A stretch of DNA of 64,000 nucleotides, from contig NC_089231.1 in assembly GCF_963924675.1 (NCBI RefSeq), positions 70,297,691 through 70,361,690 of the forward strand, given 5' to 3'. This stretch comes from Phocoena phocoena. Taxonomy: Eukaryota; Chordata; Mammalia; Artiodactyla; Phocoenidae. Under the pieces are notes generated by a model that worked only from the letters and a program-made list of their open reading frames with translations, was not told the origin of the DNA and did no database searches. How positions within the stretch are numbered: the first letter of the stretch is position 1; each line of letters opens with the position of its first letter. Below are positions 53,317 through 64,000 of this stretch, one piece after another. The translations under genes were made by a program, and so were the position numbers.

Positions 53317-54957
53317 GTTGGCGGCCAACAAGGAGGCCGAGGAAACTCCCGTGAGCGCCGAGCTGTCGGGAACGGAAAGCTGCGGGGGGTGATCCCGAGG
53401 GGGCCGTCCGCTAGCACGCGGGGCCCTGTGGCGGCTGGCCACCACCAGAGCCGCCTTTCTCTTCCTTACATTGACGATGCCCTGTTCAACTCAGAGTCTC
53501 TTTCCAGTTTAGAAGTAGCAGCTCCACCCTCGGGGTTCATCTGACTGCACGGGGATGGCTGGTGAATACGGAGAAAACACAAGGACCTGGATTATCCATC
53601 AGATACTTGGGTGTTATCTGGACGGGTAAGACAAGCCTACCCCGAAACAGCACCCCTACGCAATTACACAGGCTTTAGGGATATTAACTCAGGGACAGCC
53701 TTGTGAATTGGACGTGGCCAGTTACCCAGAGGGGTTTGGTTAGGGTCTGTGGCAATTGCAAAATAATAAGAGAACTCTTGGGTTTCTGGTCCCAGCTATG
53801 GGAGGGGGCAGAGCAACGATATAGGGGGATGGGACCACAGCTACAGGCCGTCTACAACGCGTTTCCACAGGTGGGAGCTGACCCAAGTCATCGAGCATCA
53901 CAACCACTATTCAGGGCCTAGAACAGCTGTGCGTGACCTGCAGGACCCCCGTGGACATGGATAGCCGCCAAGGACCATGAAGCCCAGGGATGGGCTGATA
54001 GAAATGCCATACACTCGCTTTTCCACCTGCCTTGCTACCCCACCACTGCGGGGCTATGACGGGACCACTTCAACGCTTGAGAGGGGAGCTCGCTCTCAAC
54101 ACCTGGACCAGGAGGCTGACTTGAGCCCTGCGAAATATCACTGAGCGTCCCCGGAGCATCGTCCCGGCGCCTACGCCGTGTTAACCTAGAGGCAACTAGT
54201 CAGCACTAGCTCAGCTGTTGACACCGAGGGACCAAAGGACCGTTGCCAGCCACCTGTCAGGACAGCTCACTTTTGGCCTTGACTCAGGATCTACCCCCAG
54301 GGAACAGTTATAAAGTGGCCTGGGACTGGCAGGTAAGTCCCGGTGGTTTGTGTGTGCGCCTTCGTGGGGAACAGCATTAGAAAGGGGCTTACAGATTTCC
54401 CCTGTCTTCTCCCCGACCCCGCCTAGGGCCGCTAAGGTAATTAACCTGGGCCCCTCCTGGAGAAGGGCGCCATTATATTAACCCTGTGGCCTGTTGTTTA
54501 ACCACCTCTTCAGTATTCAGCGCCGCCTGTGGGGACCGAGGGTGGACAGGGGGTGTGGCCTGCAGGCGGGTGGGTTGTCTCAGTGCCGTGACTGTTTGTA
54601 TTTTGCTCGATGGTCGTGATATTCCCTGTCTTGCGCCTGTTGAAGCTTACGTTTCGACCCTAGTCTGAGTGGAGGGAATCTGTTCTCAGACAGGGCGGCA
54701 GTGGTGGCCTCACTGCGAGATGAGTCTGATTGCCGTTGTGGTCCTCCGCTGGACTTACATGAAAAATTGACCCGACAAACACCAGGCTTACTTGTGATGC
54801 TCCTTAGCTGCTGGTGTCTAGATTGCATTTGTGGTGTTTGGTTGCAGTGCACCCCGGCCTGACCCCAGGGATATCGGGGAAGTGGGGTGGACCCGGATTG
54901 CAAGGGTCGTGTGGGGTCTGTAGGGGTGGAGAGTAGGGTCAGGCCCCTCAAGATGGA
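53317..54957 (+). pseudogene. Endogenous retrovirus interior: decayed pol remnant
   Basis: The interior is about 1.6 kb, far shorter than a retrovirus, so most of gag, pol and env is gone. The reverse-transcriptase active-site motif YIDD is encoded at 53467-53478. About 100 bases on, an in-frame stop and then a frame change are seen before a second RT block ending LGVIW near 53620. A further stretch (53703-53921) resembles the connection region after RT. No gag or env is recognisable. The 3' flank has a purine-rich tract (54929-54944), which could be the polypurine tract. The element cannot make a protein; the RT motif suggests a gamma-like (class I) origin, which is tentative. Confidence 0.8.
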
Positions 54958-55294
54958 TGTTCTCTTGCTCTGTGTCCATCCCCTGCTCGACCAGCCCCTG
55001 CTTCACTCACATGACCACCCAGGCGTCTTCATTATAGGGCTTCCTTAAGTCCCTGTTAACTGACCTGACGTCAATTCCCCCCTATAAATGGCAGCCTCCT
55101 TCTCCCCCAAGTAGCTGGAGAAGATGCCATGTCCTGCCTGCCGTTGGCTGCACGTGGTGACGTGTTGCTCCAGGACCTTTTGTGTAAGATCCCCCGTCCA
55201 ACAAGTCATTTGACGTCTCTCTCGCTGTCCTGGCTCTTTCTCCGGTCTCGAGGCTGGGTAACTACAAGCCTCACAGGCCTGCAGGTGCAACCCA
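54958..55294 (+). mobile_element. 3' LTR of the endogenous retrovirus
   Basis: It begins 'tgttctcttgctctgtgtcc', with a TATA box (tataaat) at 55083-55089 followed by 'ggcagcctcc', and ends near 'gtgcaaccca'. It is about 110 bases shorter than the 5' LTR and substantially diverged from it, pointing to an old insertion. No clear TSD is visible. Confidence 0.85.
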
Positions 55295-55330
55295 GTGGTG
55301 CATTTAAAGTGCCTTGCATATGCTAACCAT

Positions 55331-57074
55331 TCCCTACTCGGAGGGAGAGATGGGTGGGCTGAGTGGACTTGACGCTGACCAGGTCCCCTTTCCGCAACAC
55401 CCAGCAGAATCCTCTGGCTCTCCGGTGTCCTGCCCTGTCATTGCACCCCTTAAAAGGCAAAGCCCCAAATGTGGGTGGTTCGGTCTCTCCCTAAGTTCCA
55501 GATGCCCAAGTGCCTTTGGGATGAATACGCCACCTTTCATGGTGTAATTATTTTGATTGAAGATTAGTGGGATCTCAGTGCTCCTGGGGCGTAAAGTGCC
55601 ATTGTGAATGGTTTATGCGTGCTGAATTTTACCTGATTTCCAACACAAGAGCTCCCTCCACAGAGAAGCCCATTTCAATAGCCTTGGCACCGCTCTCTTC
55701 AATCCTCTGGTGGCTTGAAAGCACAGGAAATGGAGCAACGGGAAACTTCTTGTCTTGACCGCTTCTCTCAGGAGGGCTCATACCTGGGAACCAGTTTGTT
55801 CAGAGGCAAATACCAGAGCAGTGGGAGAACACACCTCGGAGAATGAGGCGGGTGGCCAGCACCCAACACCCAACGCTGCCAGCCAACCAAAAGCGCTTTT
55901 ATAGGCGTCCCAACTAGGACCACCTGTAGGGTGAAAATCAGATTCACATCTGGGAAGATCAAGGGGAAATCGTCATCCCTATGCTCTAAATCTCTCCCCC
56001 AGAGATCAGTGTTGCCATTGGTAGGAAGAGAGGAAGAGGAGAAGGGGGTCATGTCTCCTGTTCAGAGCTGATTTTGAGAGACATTAGTTTGCTCAGGCTC
56101 TGTTTGGGGGGGATGTTTTTACCAGCCAGAGCTGGAACCCAACTCAGCTTCACCTGCTCGTTGCTCAAAAGTCAATGTTTAAGAGACAAGGATTGGTGGG
56201 AAAAGATGCATTATTCAGGAAGCCCGTGACCTTGGGAGATGCCAGACTAGCATCCCCCCAAACCAGCTCCCCATTGTCAATCAGGGGGCAAGAGCTTCTA
56301 AAGGAAAGCTTCAAGGGTGTGCGGGCAGGGCTTACGTGCAGAACGGCACACTCGGCTCCGTCGATCATCTTGAAATTGGTCACGTGGTGGTCTGGTCAGC
56401 GCCATCTTGATTGTCTTAAGAGCAGTTAATCTTCAGCTTCAGGGTTTGTTCCCATTTCCTTGAGACCAGTTCTTGGAACTGTGCAAGATGGAGCAGCTTA
56501 TGTCATGGCTACAGTCTGGTCATCATGCAGTTAGCTTTTTCCCTCTGGAGGTGGTTTTAGTATCCGTAAAACAACTCAGGAGTGGGCTTCAGACACTTAT
56601 CTGTGTCCTTCAGGGAAGAACTAAAGATTCTGTGACTCTATTTCCCTAATTATTAACTGCTTGAACTTGCTCTTTTGGGACTCAGGCGAGGTCCGGGAGA
56701 CTACAGCTTTTCTACTAGTAAGAGAGGGGACTCATAAGGGTTTTTGTACCTGGCAGGGCCCTGCAGGGTCCTTCTTGGTTTCACTGTAAGGCAGATACTA
56801 TACTTACCCTTAGGGAGAGAACAGCCCAGTGGATTCAGTAAAAGGGTGGGATAGACATGAAAGAATCACTGGAGTTATGATATGCATATAGAATTATTAA
56901 GGAAAAATGTTGGTAGACTCTGAACAGTGGACCTTGTACAAACAGGTGTTACGTATCCCTTTATATATTTTATTTATTTCACGTTAAGTAACTTTAATCA
57001 ACCGGGTGAAATTAACAGGTGTATCTGTTGAAGGACTTATCAGTGCCTTTAATGTAAGGATATACCCTGGGCTT
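55331..57074. other. Unassigned, largely repeat-free sequence
   Basis: About 1.7 kb with no recognised repeat. Around 55535-55650 it is AT-rich with 'gtgtaattattttgattgaa', and the block 56860-57060 is also AT-rich. Both resemble conserved noncoding DNA. No gene is visible. Confidence 0.4.
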
Positions 57075-57235
57075 CTCTAAATCTGGCTGATTGTCAGAGT
57101 CCTCTGGGAAGCATCTCAGAAGGACAAATGCACCACAGACCTATGGAATCCGAATCCCCCAGAAGTGAGGCTAAGGAAACCGCAGTGTTACAAGGCCTCC
57201 AGTTTGGTTGGTTGGTTTTTTTAATGGTCAGCCAA
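57075..57235 (+). mobile_element. Probable MER5-type hAT fragment
   Basis: The text 'agacctatggaatccgaatc' followed by 'cccagaagtgaggctaag' is a degraded match to the MER5 middle. Confidence 0.45.
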
Positions 57236-57254
57236 AATGATTTGGAGATTAGAA

Positions 57255-57612
57255 TTTGGGACTGTTAGGGACTGGAATGTCTGTGGTCCCTCCCCCCGTG
57301 CCCACCAATTCATGTGTTGAAATCTAGTCCCCACTGGGATGGTACTGGGATATGAGAGTTTGGAGAGGTAATTAAGTCATGATAGTGGAGCCCTCATGAA
57401 TGGAGTTAATGCTTTTATGAGGGGGGTAAAAAAAAAAAAAAAGCTAGCTCACTTTCCTCATGTGAAAATATGAGAAGTTGGCAATCTGCAACCCAGAACT
57501 TACCAGGATCCCACTATGCTAGCACCCTGATCTCTGACTTCTAGCCTCCAGAACTATGAGAAATTTCCATTTGTATACCATCCAGTCTTGTTCTAGCAGC
57601 CCAAGTTCAGAC
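57255..57612 (+). mobile_element. MLT1-type (MaLR) LTR
   Basis: The text 'ccaattcatgtgttgaaatc', 'taattaagtcatgatagtgg', 'ctgacttctagcctccagaa' and the end 'agttcagaca' is in MLT1 order, with an A-run at 57429-57443. Confidence 0.8.
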
Positions 57613-58087
57613 AGGAACTACAGGAGTTTCCCAGTCTCCTTGGACTCCTGAATATATGTGCTGAAACACTTCAGTATACATTAGTCTGGATACCTGGTCC
57701 TAGCGGTGTTTACTTCCCTATTGCCATCCATTCCCCATTAGGAAATCTGCTGTGGGAATCCCAGTCCAATCCAGATGTGCATATTAAAGAGAGCCTGGTA
57801 CACGCACAGCCATAGCCCAGTGTCGGGAGACAAAAATCACTGAGCGCATCAGAGCAGATCATGCACCTTGGTCCTCTGGATTCCCCCTTTGCAGAGCCTC
57901 CGTGGGAAGATCTGGTTTTGCTTTTCCTAACACACAGGTGCAGATGCTGGCATGATCTCAGTGGCCCCACGGAGACAACAGTGGCCGATGAGACATCCGG
58001 AGGCTGGAGGTGGGGCTGCCTGGGTGGTCCCTGATGGGGTCCTGAAGCGATCACAGCAACGAGTGGGTCCTATAGGGGATGGTCTTT
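57613..58087. other. Unassigned sequence
   Basis: No recognised gene or repeat. Confidence 0.45.
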
Positions 58088-58105
58088 AAAGATAGGGGGC
58101 CTTGG

Positions 58106-58407
58106 GCATCCCTGTGGCGCAGTGGTTGGGAATCCGCCTGCCAGTGCAGGGGACATGGGTTCGAGCCCTGGTCTGGGAAGATCCCACATGCCGCAGAGCA
58201 ACTACGCCCGTGAGCCACAGCTACTGAGCCTGCGCTCTAGAGCCTGTGCGCCACAACTACTGAGCCTGCGCGTCTGGAGCCTGTGCTCCGCAACAAGAGA
58301 GGCCCGCGCCCCCGCTCGCCGCAACTGGAGAAAGCCCTCTCACAGAAACGAAGACCCAATGCAGCCAAAAATAAATATAAATAAATAAATAAATTTATTT
58401 TTTAAAA
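58106..58407 (+). mobile_element. CHR-type SINE, long form, with an AAAT tail
   Basis: From 'gcatccctgtggcgcagtgg' to 'cagccaaaaataaatataaa'. The flanks aaagatagggggccttgg (58088-58105) and aaagatagggggtcttgg (58408-58425) match at 17 of 18 bases. Confidence 0.95.
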
Positions 58408-58559
58408 AAAGATAGGGGGTCTTGGTCATGTCTGAACTCGTGGCCCTTGTCTCCTCTGCAGGATTTCAAGGGGCTGACCTTGACTTTTGGCTGATTTCCT
58501 CCTGGAGTTCCCATGGGCAAACTATCTCCCAGCAAGCCTCACCCCGGTGTTTACAGCGA

Positions 58560-58755
58560 GGCAGCATAGGGCGCTGGACAGTCACAGAACTAGTCAAAAT
58601 CATTAAATCCCCAGTTCTTCTCCGGACAAGTTGTTCACTTCCAAGCCTCAGATTTCTCACCTGCAAACAGATAGAATAAAATCTACCTCCCAGGATGGGA
58701 GAGATTAAGCAGATGTGTACAGAGTAGATCTTCAATAAATGGGAGTTATTCCTTA
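58560..58755 (+). repeat. MIR SINE
   Basis: The text 'ttccaagcctcagatttctc' followed by 'acctgcaaacagatagaata' and 'gatcttcaataaatggg' is MIR. Confidence 0.8.
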
Positions 58756-59559
58756 CTCCCTTCTTCCCCCAAAGGGCTCTTCATTAGAGAGTCAGGAGAA
58801 AGAGGATGGTTCTACCACCAGCCTGTGTGTGACATTGGACATCTCTTGGGCTCTGAATTTTGGGGAATACGTTTGTTGGAAAGGAACTGACATTCAAATT
58901 AACTCAAGCAGGGGAGGTAGGGAGAAAGAATAATTATTATTAAATGCAGGGGTGACTCATAGAACCTGATCTGGAATGCAACTAGGTCTCAGAAAAGGGC
59001 TGGAAATAGGGATCAGGGTGTGCTAGGAAACCTGTATCCCTTCTCTGTGCCTTCTCTCACCCTTTCTCCTCTCTTGGCATTGCTTTCGTTTATAACTACT
59101 TCCCAGCCCACAGGACAGATAATGGCAGTCAGCACTCCCCTAAATACCCATGCTGGGCCAAGGGACCACTTCCCTTAAACCTACTTCCAAATTCCCAAAG
59201 GCTTTCATTGGCCCACCTTGAGCTGGGCCTTACTCCTGATCCAATCAACAGCATCCAGGGGTGGGGCCATGTTGCACAAACATGGCGATTCCTATCGTAA
59301 CAAGGTAGATGTAAAGAGGAAGGGACCATCTCCAGAGCAGGAGAACTGGATATGCCAAACAATAAGTGACTTGCTGGGATGAACGAGGCATGATACCTGG
59401 CCTCAGGGAGCTCAGTTTCAAGAGGGAGGCAGACCCAGGGACAAACTCCATTCCTACTTAGAAAAGGCCATCCAATGATAGGATTCAGAGGACCACATAA
59501 CCAGCCTGTGATGGGAAAAGTTCCAGAAGCTGCACCGACCACTGCCCCAAAGCCATCCT
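58756..59559. other. Unassigned sequence
   Basis: No recognised gene or repeat over about 800 bases. Confidence 0.45.
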
Positions 59560-59990
59560 AGGACGTGATGAGCTAATTAATCACAATTGTTATTTATGGC
59601 AGTGCCAATCCACCTGCTCGTGTCTCAAGACATTAGTTATTGCCAGGAATGATGAATCCCAGGATGTAGAACATGCTAAAAATATTAATCTACAAGTGAA
59701 AATGATTTTAATTGGATTTCGCCCTCGGGGTCGTGTCAGGGTCCCGCTTTCAATCAGACGTGTCCAGTCAGCAAAGCGGAGCCCAGCCTTTCAAATTGAA
59801 ACCGTGATTGGCTGGTAGAGGTTAATAGAAATGTTGGGAAATAAATAGGTTATTGATTGATCATAACAATCAAGCTGGCTCCCAGCTTACTTTGCTGACC
59901 TCGCCCACCCAATTTTACGGGCAAACTCGGTTAGCATCTAATTATAGATCACTTTTACAATACTGTGTATTAATGAGCAGATTATACAGT
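59560..59990. promoter_or_regulatory. Candidate conserved developmental enhancer
   Basis: A repeat-free block with dense transcription-factor-type motifs: taattaa at 59574-59580; tgattgat, the consensus of a PBX-HOX composite site, at 59854-59861; the inverted pair ttgattg and caatcaa at 59853-59859 and 59867-59873; ttttacgg at about 59933; and 'catctaattatagatcactt' near 59935-59955. GC-rich insets sit between the AT-rich parts. This is the strongest enhancer-like block in the window, but conservation has not been tested. Confidence 0.45.
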
Positions 59991-60267
59991 GGGGGAGGTA
60001 GGGGAATTCTTACTGGAGAAGTTTCCCCCTGGCAGAAAAATGTGATGAGACTGCCTGCTTACTTGGGGACTATGCATGAGAGAAGGGAGGGTCCTAAGAG
60101 GGATAGTTGCTCTCCCCACATGCCTGCTAGAACCTCATTCCTTCACTCAACACACACCGAGTGGGATGAGCTTTGTGCAGGGAGCCTGGGGACCGTATTC
60201 GATACAGCCCCTCTGCTCAGGACCTCATTCTGGGATGCGTTGCTTCTACACCGCTGTATTTAAAACG

Positions 60268-60456
60268 GATAACCAACAAGGACCTACTGTATAGCACAGG
60301 GAACTCTGTTCAATGTCATGTAACAACCTAAATGGGAAAAGAATTTGAAAAAGAATAAATACATGAATATGTATAACTGAATCACTTCGCTGTACACCTG
60401 AAACTAACACAACATTGTTAATCAACTCTCCTCCAATATAAAATAAAAAGTTAAAA
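60268..60456 (+). mobile_element. L1 LINE 3' end (5'-truncated)
   Basis: The text 'accaacaaggacctactgta', 'tagcacagggaactctgttc', 'cgctgtacacctgaaactaa' and 'ctcctccaatataaaataaa' plus an A-tail is a cetartiodactyl L1 3' end. Its last part is shared with copy A at 44742-44902. Confidence 0.9.
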
Positions 60457-60801
60457 AAAAAAATTACTTGGCAGGCAGCTTGTTAGAAAGGCAGATTCTT
60501 GAGCCCACTCCGAGATGCTGATTCAGAGGGGTCTGCATTTTTAACAAGCCCACCCAGCCTCAGAGATTGAGAGGCAGTGGGGGAACCTCATTTTAAGACA
60601 CAATGGCCTGGTTGGAAAAAAGATCCACATGAGGAAACAAAAGTCAGAGCGCTGGGTGCCGGGCTGGAAGCTGCTCCAGGGTCCAGCGGGACACGAGGCA
60701 AGAAAGGTCAGCTGAACCTGGGAGCCTTCACAGAGCAGGTGACACTGGCACTGAGTAGGAATTTCCAAGGTGAGCCTGAAGAGCAGTTTGCCCCCACAAA
60801 G
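60297..60801. repeat. Duplicated segment, copy B (partner 44742-45363)
   Basis: It runs from within the L1 3' end ('gggaactctgttcaatgtca') to 'agcagtttgcccccacaaag'. It lacks the SINE carried by copy A: the target cctgcattttt... is here uninterrupted as 'gtctgcatttttaacaagcc', the pre-insertion state. Confidence 0.9.
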
Positions 60802-60909
60802 TGTCACTTTTAAGAGGCACCACCAGTGGTATGGCTGGCTGTCCCCACCAGGGAGACAGTCAGCATCTCTTTGCCCTCCAAGGGGCTAGTAACCTGGTTG
60901 GGAAAACAA

Positions 60910-61130
60910 GTGTATAAAATAACTTTGAATCACCTTCTCTATTCCACGTGATTCCCTGCTTGCCCCCTACCCCACCCTCATGACCTGAGTCCCAGCCTCT
61001 TGTACCCCAGCCTCGTCTCTTTTCCTCCAACACACCAACCCATCCCCACCTTGGGGCCTTTGCCCCTGCTTTTCCCCCTGCCTGACACTCCCTTCCTCCT
61101 GATGTCACATGGCTGACTCCTTCCCAGCAG
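60910..61130 (+). mobile_element. L2 LINE fragment
   Basis: The text 'ttggggcctttgcccctgct' and 'acatggctgactccttccca' fits the L2 3' region in the plus orientation. Confidence 0.7.
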
Positions 61131-61739
61131 CTCAGTGCCACCATCTGACCCTGTCCACCTCCCAGACACACTTCCCCATCGCTCTCCTCGACTTCTTCCA
61201 TAGCAGCGAATGGCCGGAAGTACCTCACGTGTTAGTTTCCACGTCTGTTTCCCCCGCTGACCTCTGAGGGTGCTGTGCGCAGACAGGACATGGTGGCCAG
61301 AGTGGCCTCCTCCTGGGCCTTGGGGAACAGGCCAGGAAGAAGACAGGCCAAGAAAAGACAGATGAAGGTTGTAAGCTGAGACCCGGCACTCCAGGCAGAT
61401 GAAGTTGTAAGCCTGTGATTTACCCACTCTGCCCATCATTTATATATCAGATTCCTGTTCTGTGTAAGAAAATGGGAGTCAGGAAAGGAAGCTGCCCCGG
61501 CTGCCCAAGACGGAAGTGCTGGAGGCGTGGGTGAGGGGAATGGCAGAGGGATGGAGGAAAACGGACAGAATCAAGAGCTATCTGTGACTTCTCCCAGATT
61601 TCGTCTTTGGGCAACCAGAGATGAGATGTGGGGCTCTTCACTGAGATGGGAGATGCTGGCAGAGGACCAGGATGAGGGAGGAAACATCCTGAGTCCAGGC
61701 AAGAGAGAAGCAAAGACATTTCCTAAAAGGAACTGTATC
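61131..61739. other. Unassigned sequence
   Basis: No recognised gene or repeat. Confidence 0.45.
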
Positions 61740-62080
61740 TGTTGTCTGTTTCTGCATAAGGATCCACTCCAAGACCTAACGGCTTAAAACTAGAATCATT
61801 TCTTTTGCTCCTGAACCTGCAACTTTGGAAAGGCTCAGTGGGGGCCGTTTGTCTCTGCTCCATGAAGCATCAGCTGGGTCAGCCCAGCTAGAGCTAAAGG
61901 ATCTGCCTTTGAGATGGCCCAGTTGACGGGTCTGGGGGCTCAGCCAGGGCTGTGGATGGGGAAAGGGGTTGGGGGTTTAGGTCCTCAACACGCCTCTTCA
62001 CAGCTGCTTGGGCTTCCTCACAGCATGGTGGCTAGGCTTCAAGTGAGCCGGACTCGGCCTTGGAAATCACATACCATCAC
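61740..62080 (+). repeat. Old interspersed repeat, family not named
   Basis: The text 'tctgtttctgcataaggatc' followed by 'acggcttaaaactagaatca' recalls a common mammalian element (ggcttaaaacaacaa style). I cannot give its family. Confidence 0.4.
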
Positions 62081-62154
62081 TTCTGCCATGGTCACAAACC
62101 CACTGAGCTTCAAGAGGATGGAAGGGGATGGGAGAGATTGGAAAATACAACCGA

Positions 62155-62400
62155 CCACAGTGACAATAATAACGAACATTTGTTGCACACTCACTCTGCA
62201 CCAGGACCTGCCCATGCGTGGGGTCCTTTCACCCTCATGATAATCCCAAGAAGGAGGTCCCATTATTAACCCCATCTTACACATGGGGACACACAGGCCT
62301 GGACAGGTGAAATGACTTGTCCCACATGACACAGTATCTGAGTTCAGATTTGAAACTGGATCTTTCCCACCCGCAGCTGGCTCGGAGCAGAGCTCAGTCT
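62155..62400 (-). repeat. MIR SINE (antisense), near full length
   Basis: The text 'cgaacatttgttgcacactc', 'tcatgataatcccaagaagg' and 'catgacacagtatctgagtt' is reverse MIR. Confidence 0.85.
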
Positions 62401-63159
62401 GATTTTTCTGTACCCCTCAGTGCCCAGCACAGGACCCGGCCCCAGACCCCAGGGGGCTGGCACTGGATGAGAGGCTGAAGTCAAGACAGTACGAGACCAG
62501 CAGGAGCTCCGTCGCTGCCAGACTGAGAACCTGGGAAAGCTTCGAGGCATTCGAGGCCTGACCCCAATGCCAAAAGGTGATGTCTGGTATGAGCTCCCCG
62601 GTGGCCCAGCGGCCCTGAGATAATCCCTGGGAAAGTGCCCCCACGGCCCTGTGCTTCCAAGGCGCTCCTGTCCTGGGGCCCAGGCTGGAGGCTCCAGAAC
62701 ATTCCTTACATTCCAGGGCTTTTCTCTGGGAGGAGGCCTCCTTCCCACAGGAGAGGACTGGAAAGCTCGTTGTGTTTTAGGCTAAACAGCACCAGCTCTC
62801 CACTGCGGCTTCTGTCTCCCCACCGACCCCAGCTGTGTGGCTTTGACCCTGTTGTGACCACCTGGCATTGGAGATTCTGTTTATCTGCCACGGGCTGGTG
62901 AGAAATGCGCACAGGGAGTTGACCACCAGGACCGCGGCTCCTGGGGTGCCTGCATTCAGGTGGGCTCAGGAGCTGGGAGGACACGGCGGCCTGAGCCCCA
63001 GCTGGGCTGCCTGTCAGTTTGCTCAGTGACTTGGCCCAGTTGCTCCCCCGTCAGATCCTCAGGCTGGTCTACCTTCTGCCAGGATTCCATTGGCAAACCT
63101 TACCTACCCGGCGCCAGTAGAAACCACAGGTGTGGGGAAAAGGGACTGGGGACCCTTCA
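62401..63159. other. Unassigned GC-rich sequence
   Basis: No recognised gene or repeat over about 760 bases. Confidence 0.45.
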
Positions 63160-63335
63160 CGTGCTGATACTTTGCATCTCCTCTTATCAGATCCTCACAA
63201 CTTCTTAGAGGGACATGGTGTTATCCCCATTTTACAGATGAAGAAACTAAGGCGTGAAAAGGGGAGATCACTAGCTGGAGGTCATGCCGCCAGCGAGGGG
63301 TGGAGCTGGCTGCTCCCGAGTCAGCTTGGGGCACC
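63160..63335 (-). repeat. MIR SINE (antisense)
   Basis: The text 'cattttacagatgaagaaac' is the reverse MIR core, preceded by 'cagatcctcacaacttctta'. Confidence 0.85.
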
Positions 63336-63363
63336 GCCCACTTTCAAGTTCCCACTGGCTCCC

Positions 63364-63545
63364 CATTTCATTCATTCAACAAAATCTTCTGGACTCCCAA
63401 CTCTGTGCCAAGCACGATGCTGGGTGCAGTACAGGGTATAGCCATGAAGCAGGCAGGCATCATCCCTATCCTTATGGCATTCACAGACCGGAGGAGGCAG
63501 CACATGAGCAAAACGAATATGAAAGCACAAACTAGGTTCAGTTCT
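63364..63545 (-). mobile_element. L2 terminus (antisense)
   Basis: The text 'tttcattcattcaacaaaat' followed by 'ctctgtgccaagcacgatgc' is the reverse of the L2 end. Confidence 0.85.
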
Positions 63546-63694
63546 CCGAGGACAGGGGACACCTCGCAGGGAGAAGGAGTAACAGGAGAGAGAAGCCGGT
63601 GTAGAGACAGTGACTGGGCTCAGTCTTACTGGGAAGACGGACTCAGCATCTGGGGATGATGTACCCCTGTCGCCCGTGGTAACCATTTTGGACC

Positions 63695-63890
63695 TAGGAT
63701 TCCCCATCCTCCAGCTGTGCATCTCTGGGCAAGTCTCTTCACCTCTCTGAGCCTCAGTGCTCCCCTCCCATAAAAATGGGGGTAAGGAAGCCCACCTCTC
63801 AAATACTGTGAGTGCTCCAGGAGCCAACACGTAGGAACCATTTAGCACAGAGCGTGGCACGCAGTAAGCACGTGGAAAGTGGCAACGGCC
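63695..63890 (+). repeat. MIR SINE
   Basis: The text 'gcatctctgggcaagtctct', 'tcacctctctgagcctcagt' and 'gcgtggcacgcagtaagcac' covers the MIR core and its 3' end. Confidence 0.9.
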
Positions 63891-64000
63891 ATCTTATGTC
63901 AACCCCGGTGGGCTGAAGCATGGGGTTTGGAGGTGGGATGAGGAGAAATGGTCTTGCCTGCAGGCAGAGCCCACAGCATCAGCTTGGTTCTCGGAATACT

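Noticed and set aside
53165..53392. A 75-residue frame in the ERV region as a viral gene
   Set aside because: It lies across the downstream part of the 5' LTR and the adjoining leader, where no coding region is expected.
60268..60801. L1 3' transduction as the cause of the duplicated block
   Set aside because: Both copies continue past the L1 tail into shared DNA, but no second A-tail or TSD closes the block, so local duplication is preferred, though not proven.

Overview
The window is a stretch of mammalian, almost certainly cetacean (whale or dolphin), nuclear DNA with no recognisable intact protein-coding gene. The organism call rests on repeats. There are many copies of CHR-type tRNA-derived SINEs (signature 'tggcgcagtggttgagagtc' on either strand), which belong to cetartiodactyls, and several are young copies with long A-tails and perfect target-site duplications (TSDs). 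L1 3' ends of the kind seen in artiodactyls and whales occur, together with the general eutherian set of MIR, L2, MLT1/MLT2-type LTRs, MER5, MER20 and Tigger. I could not place the window on a chromosome or next to a named gene.

Layout. 0-5 kb: mixed MLT1/MLT2-type LTRs, MIR and L2, with an L1 3' end flanked by a perfect 17-bp TSD. 6.2-7.3 kb: an L1 remnant with a decayed ORF2 C-terminus. 7.5-7.9 kb: an isolated CpG island. 8-15 kb: MIR and L2 fossils and a palindromic element. 16.4-17.1, 19.7-19.9, 25.5-25.8 and 59.6-60.0 kb: repeat-free AT-rich stretches dense in homeodomain-type motifs, candidate conserved regulatory elements. 18-24 kb: L2 pairs and an old L1. 24-31 kb: an MLT1 LTR hit by a SINE, two unnamed LTR-like elements, MER20 and a purine tract. 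33.6-35 kb: a Tigger-like element inside an L2, with a 97-bp tandem duplication, then a long MIR. 39-45.7 kb: the most layered region. An L1 was split by a GLO1 retrocopy, and the composite was then hit by three young CHR SINEs and one short SINE; two more SINEs lie just downstream. 46.5-52.7 kb: L2 fossils, one split by two LTRs and a SINE. 52.87-55.29 kb: a decayed endogenous retrovirus with both LTRs and a polymerase remnant. 55.3-64 kb: mostly unique DNA, one long SINE, and a second copy of a segment also present at 44.7-45.4 kb.

Nothing here forms an operon, pathway or defence system. The interest lies in the insertion stratigraphy, the intra-window duplication resolved by a SINE, the gene-less CpG island and the candidate enhancers. 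Repeat names are from memory of family consensus sequences, not a database run; boundaries are good to a few bases where a TSD is given and to tens of bases otherwise.
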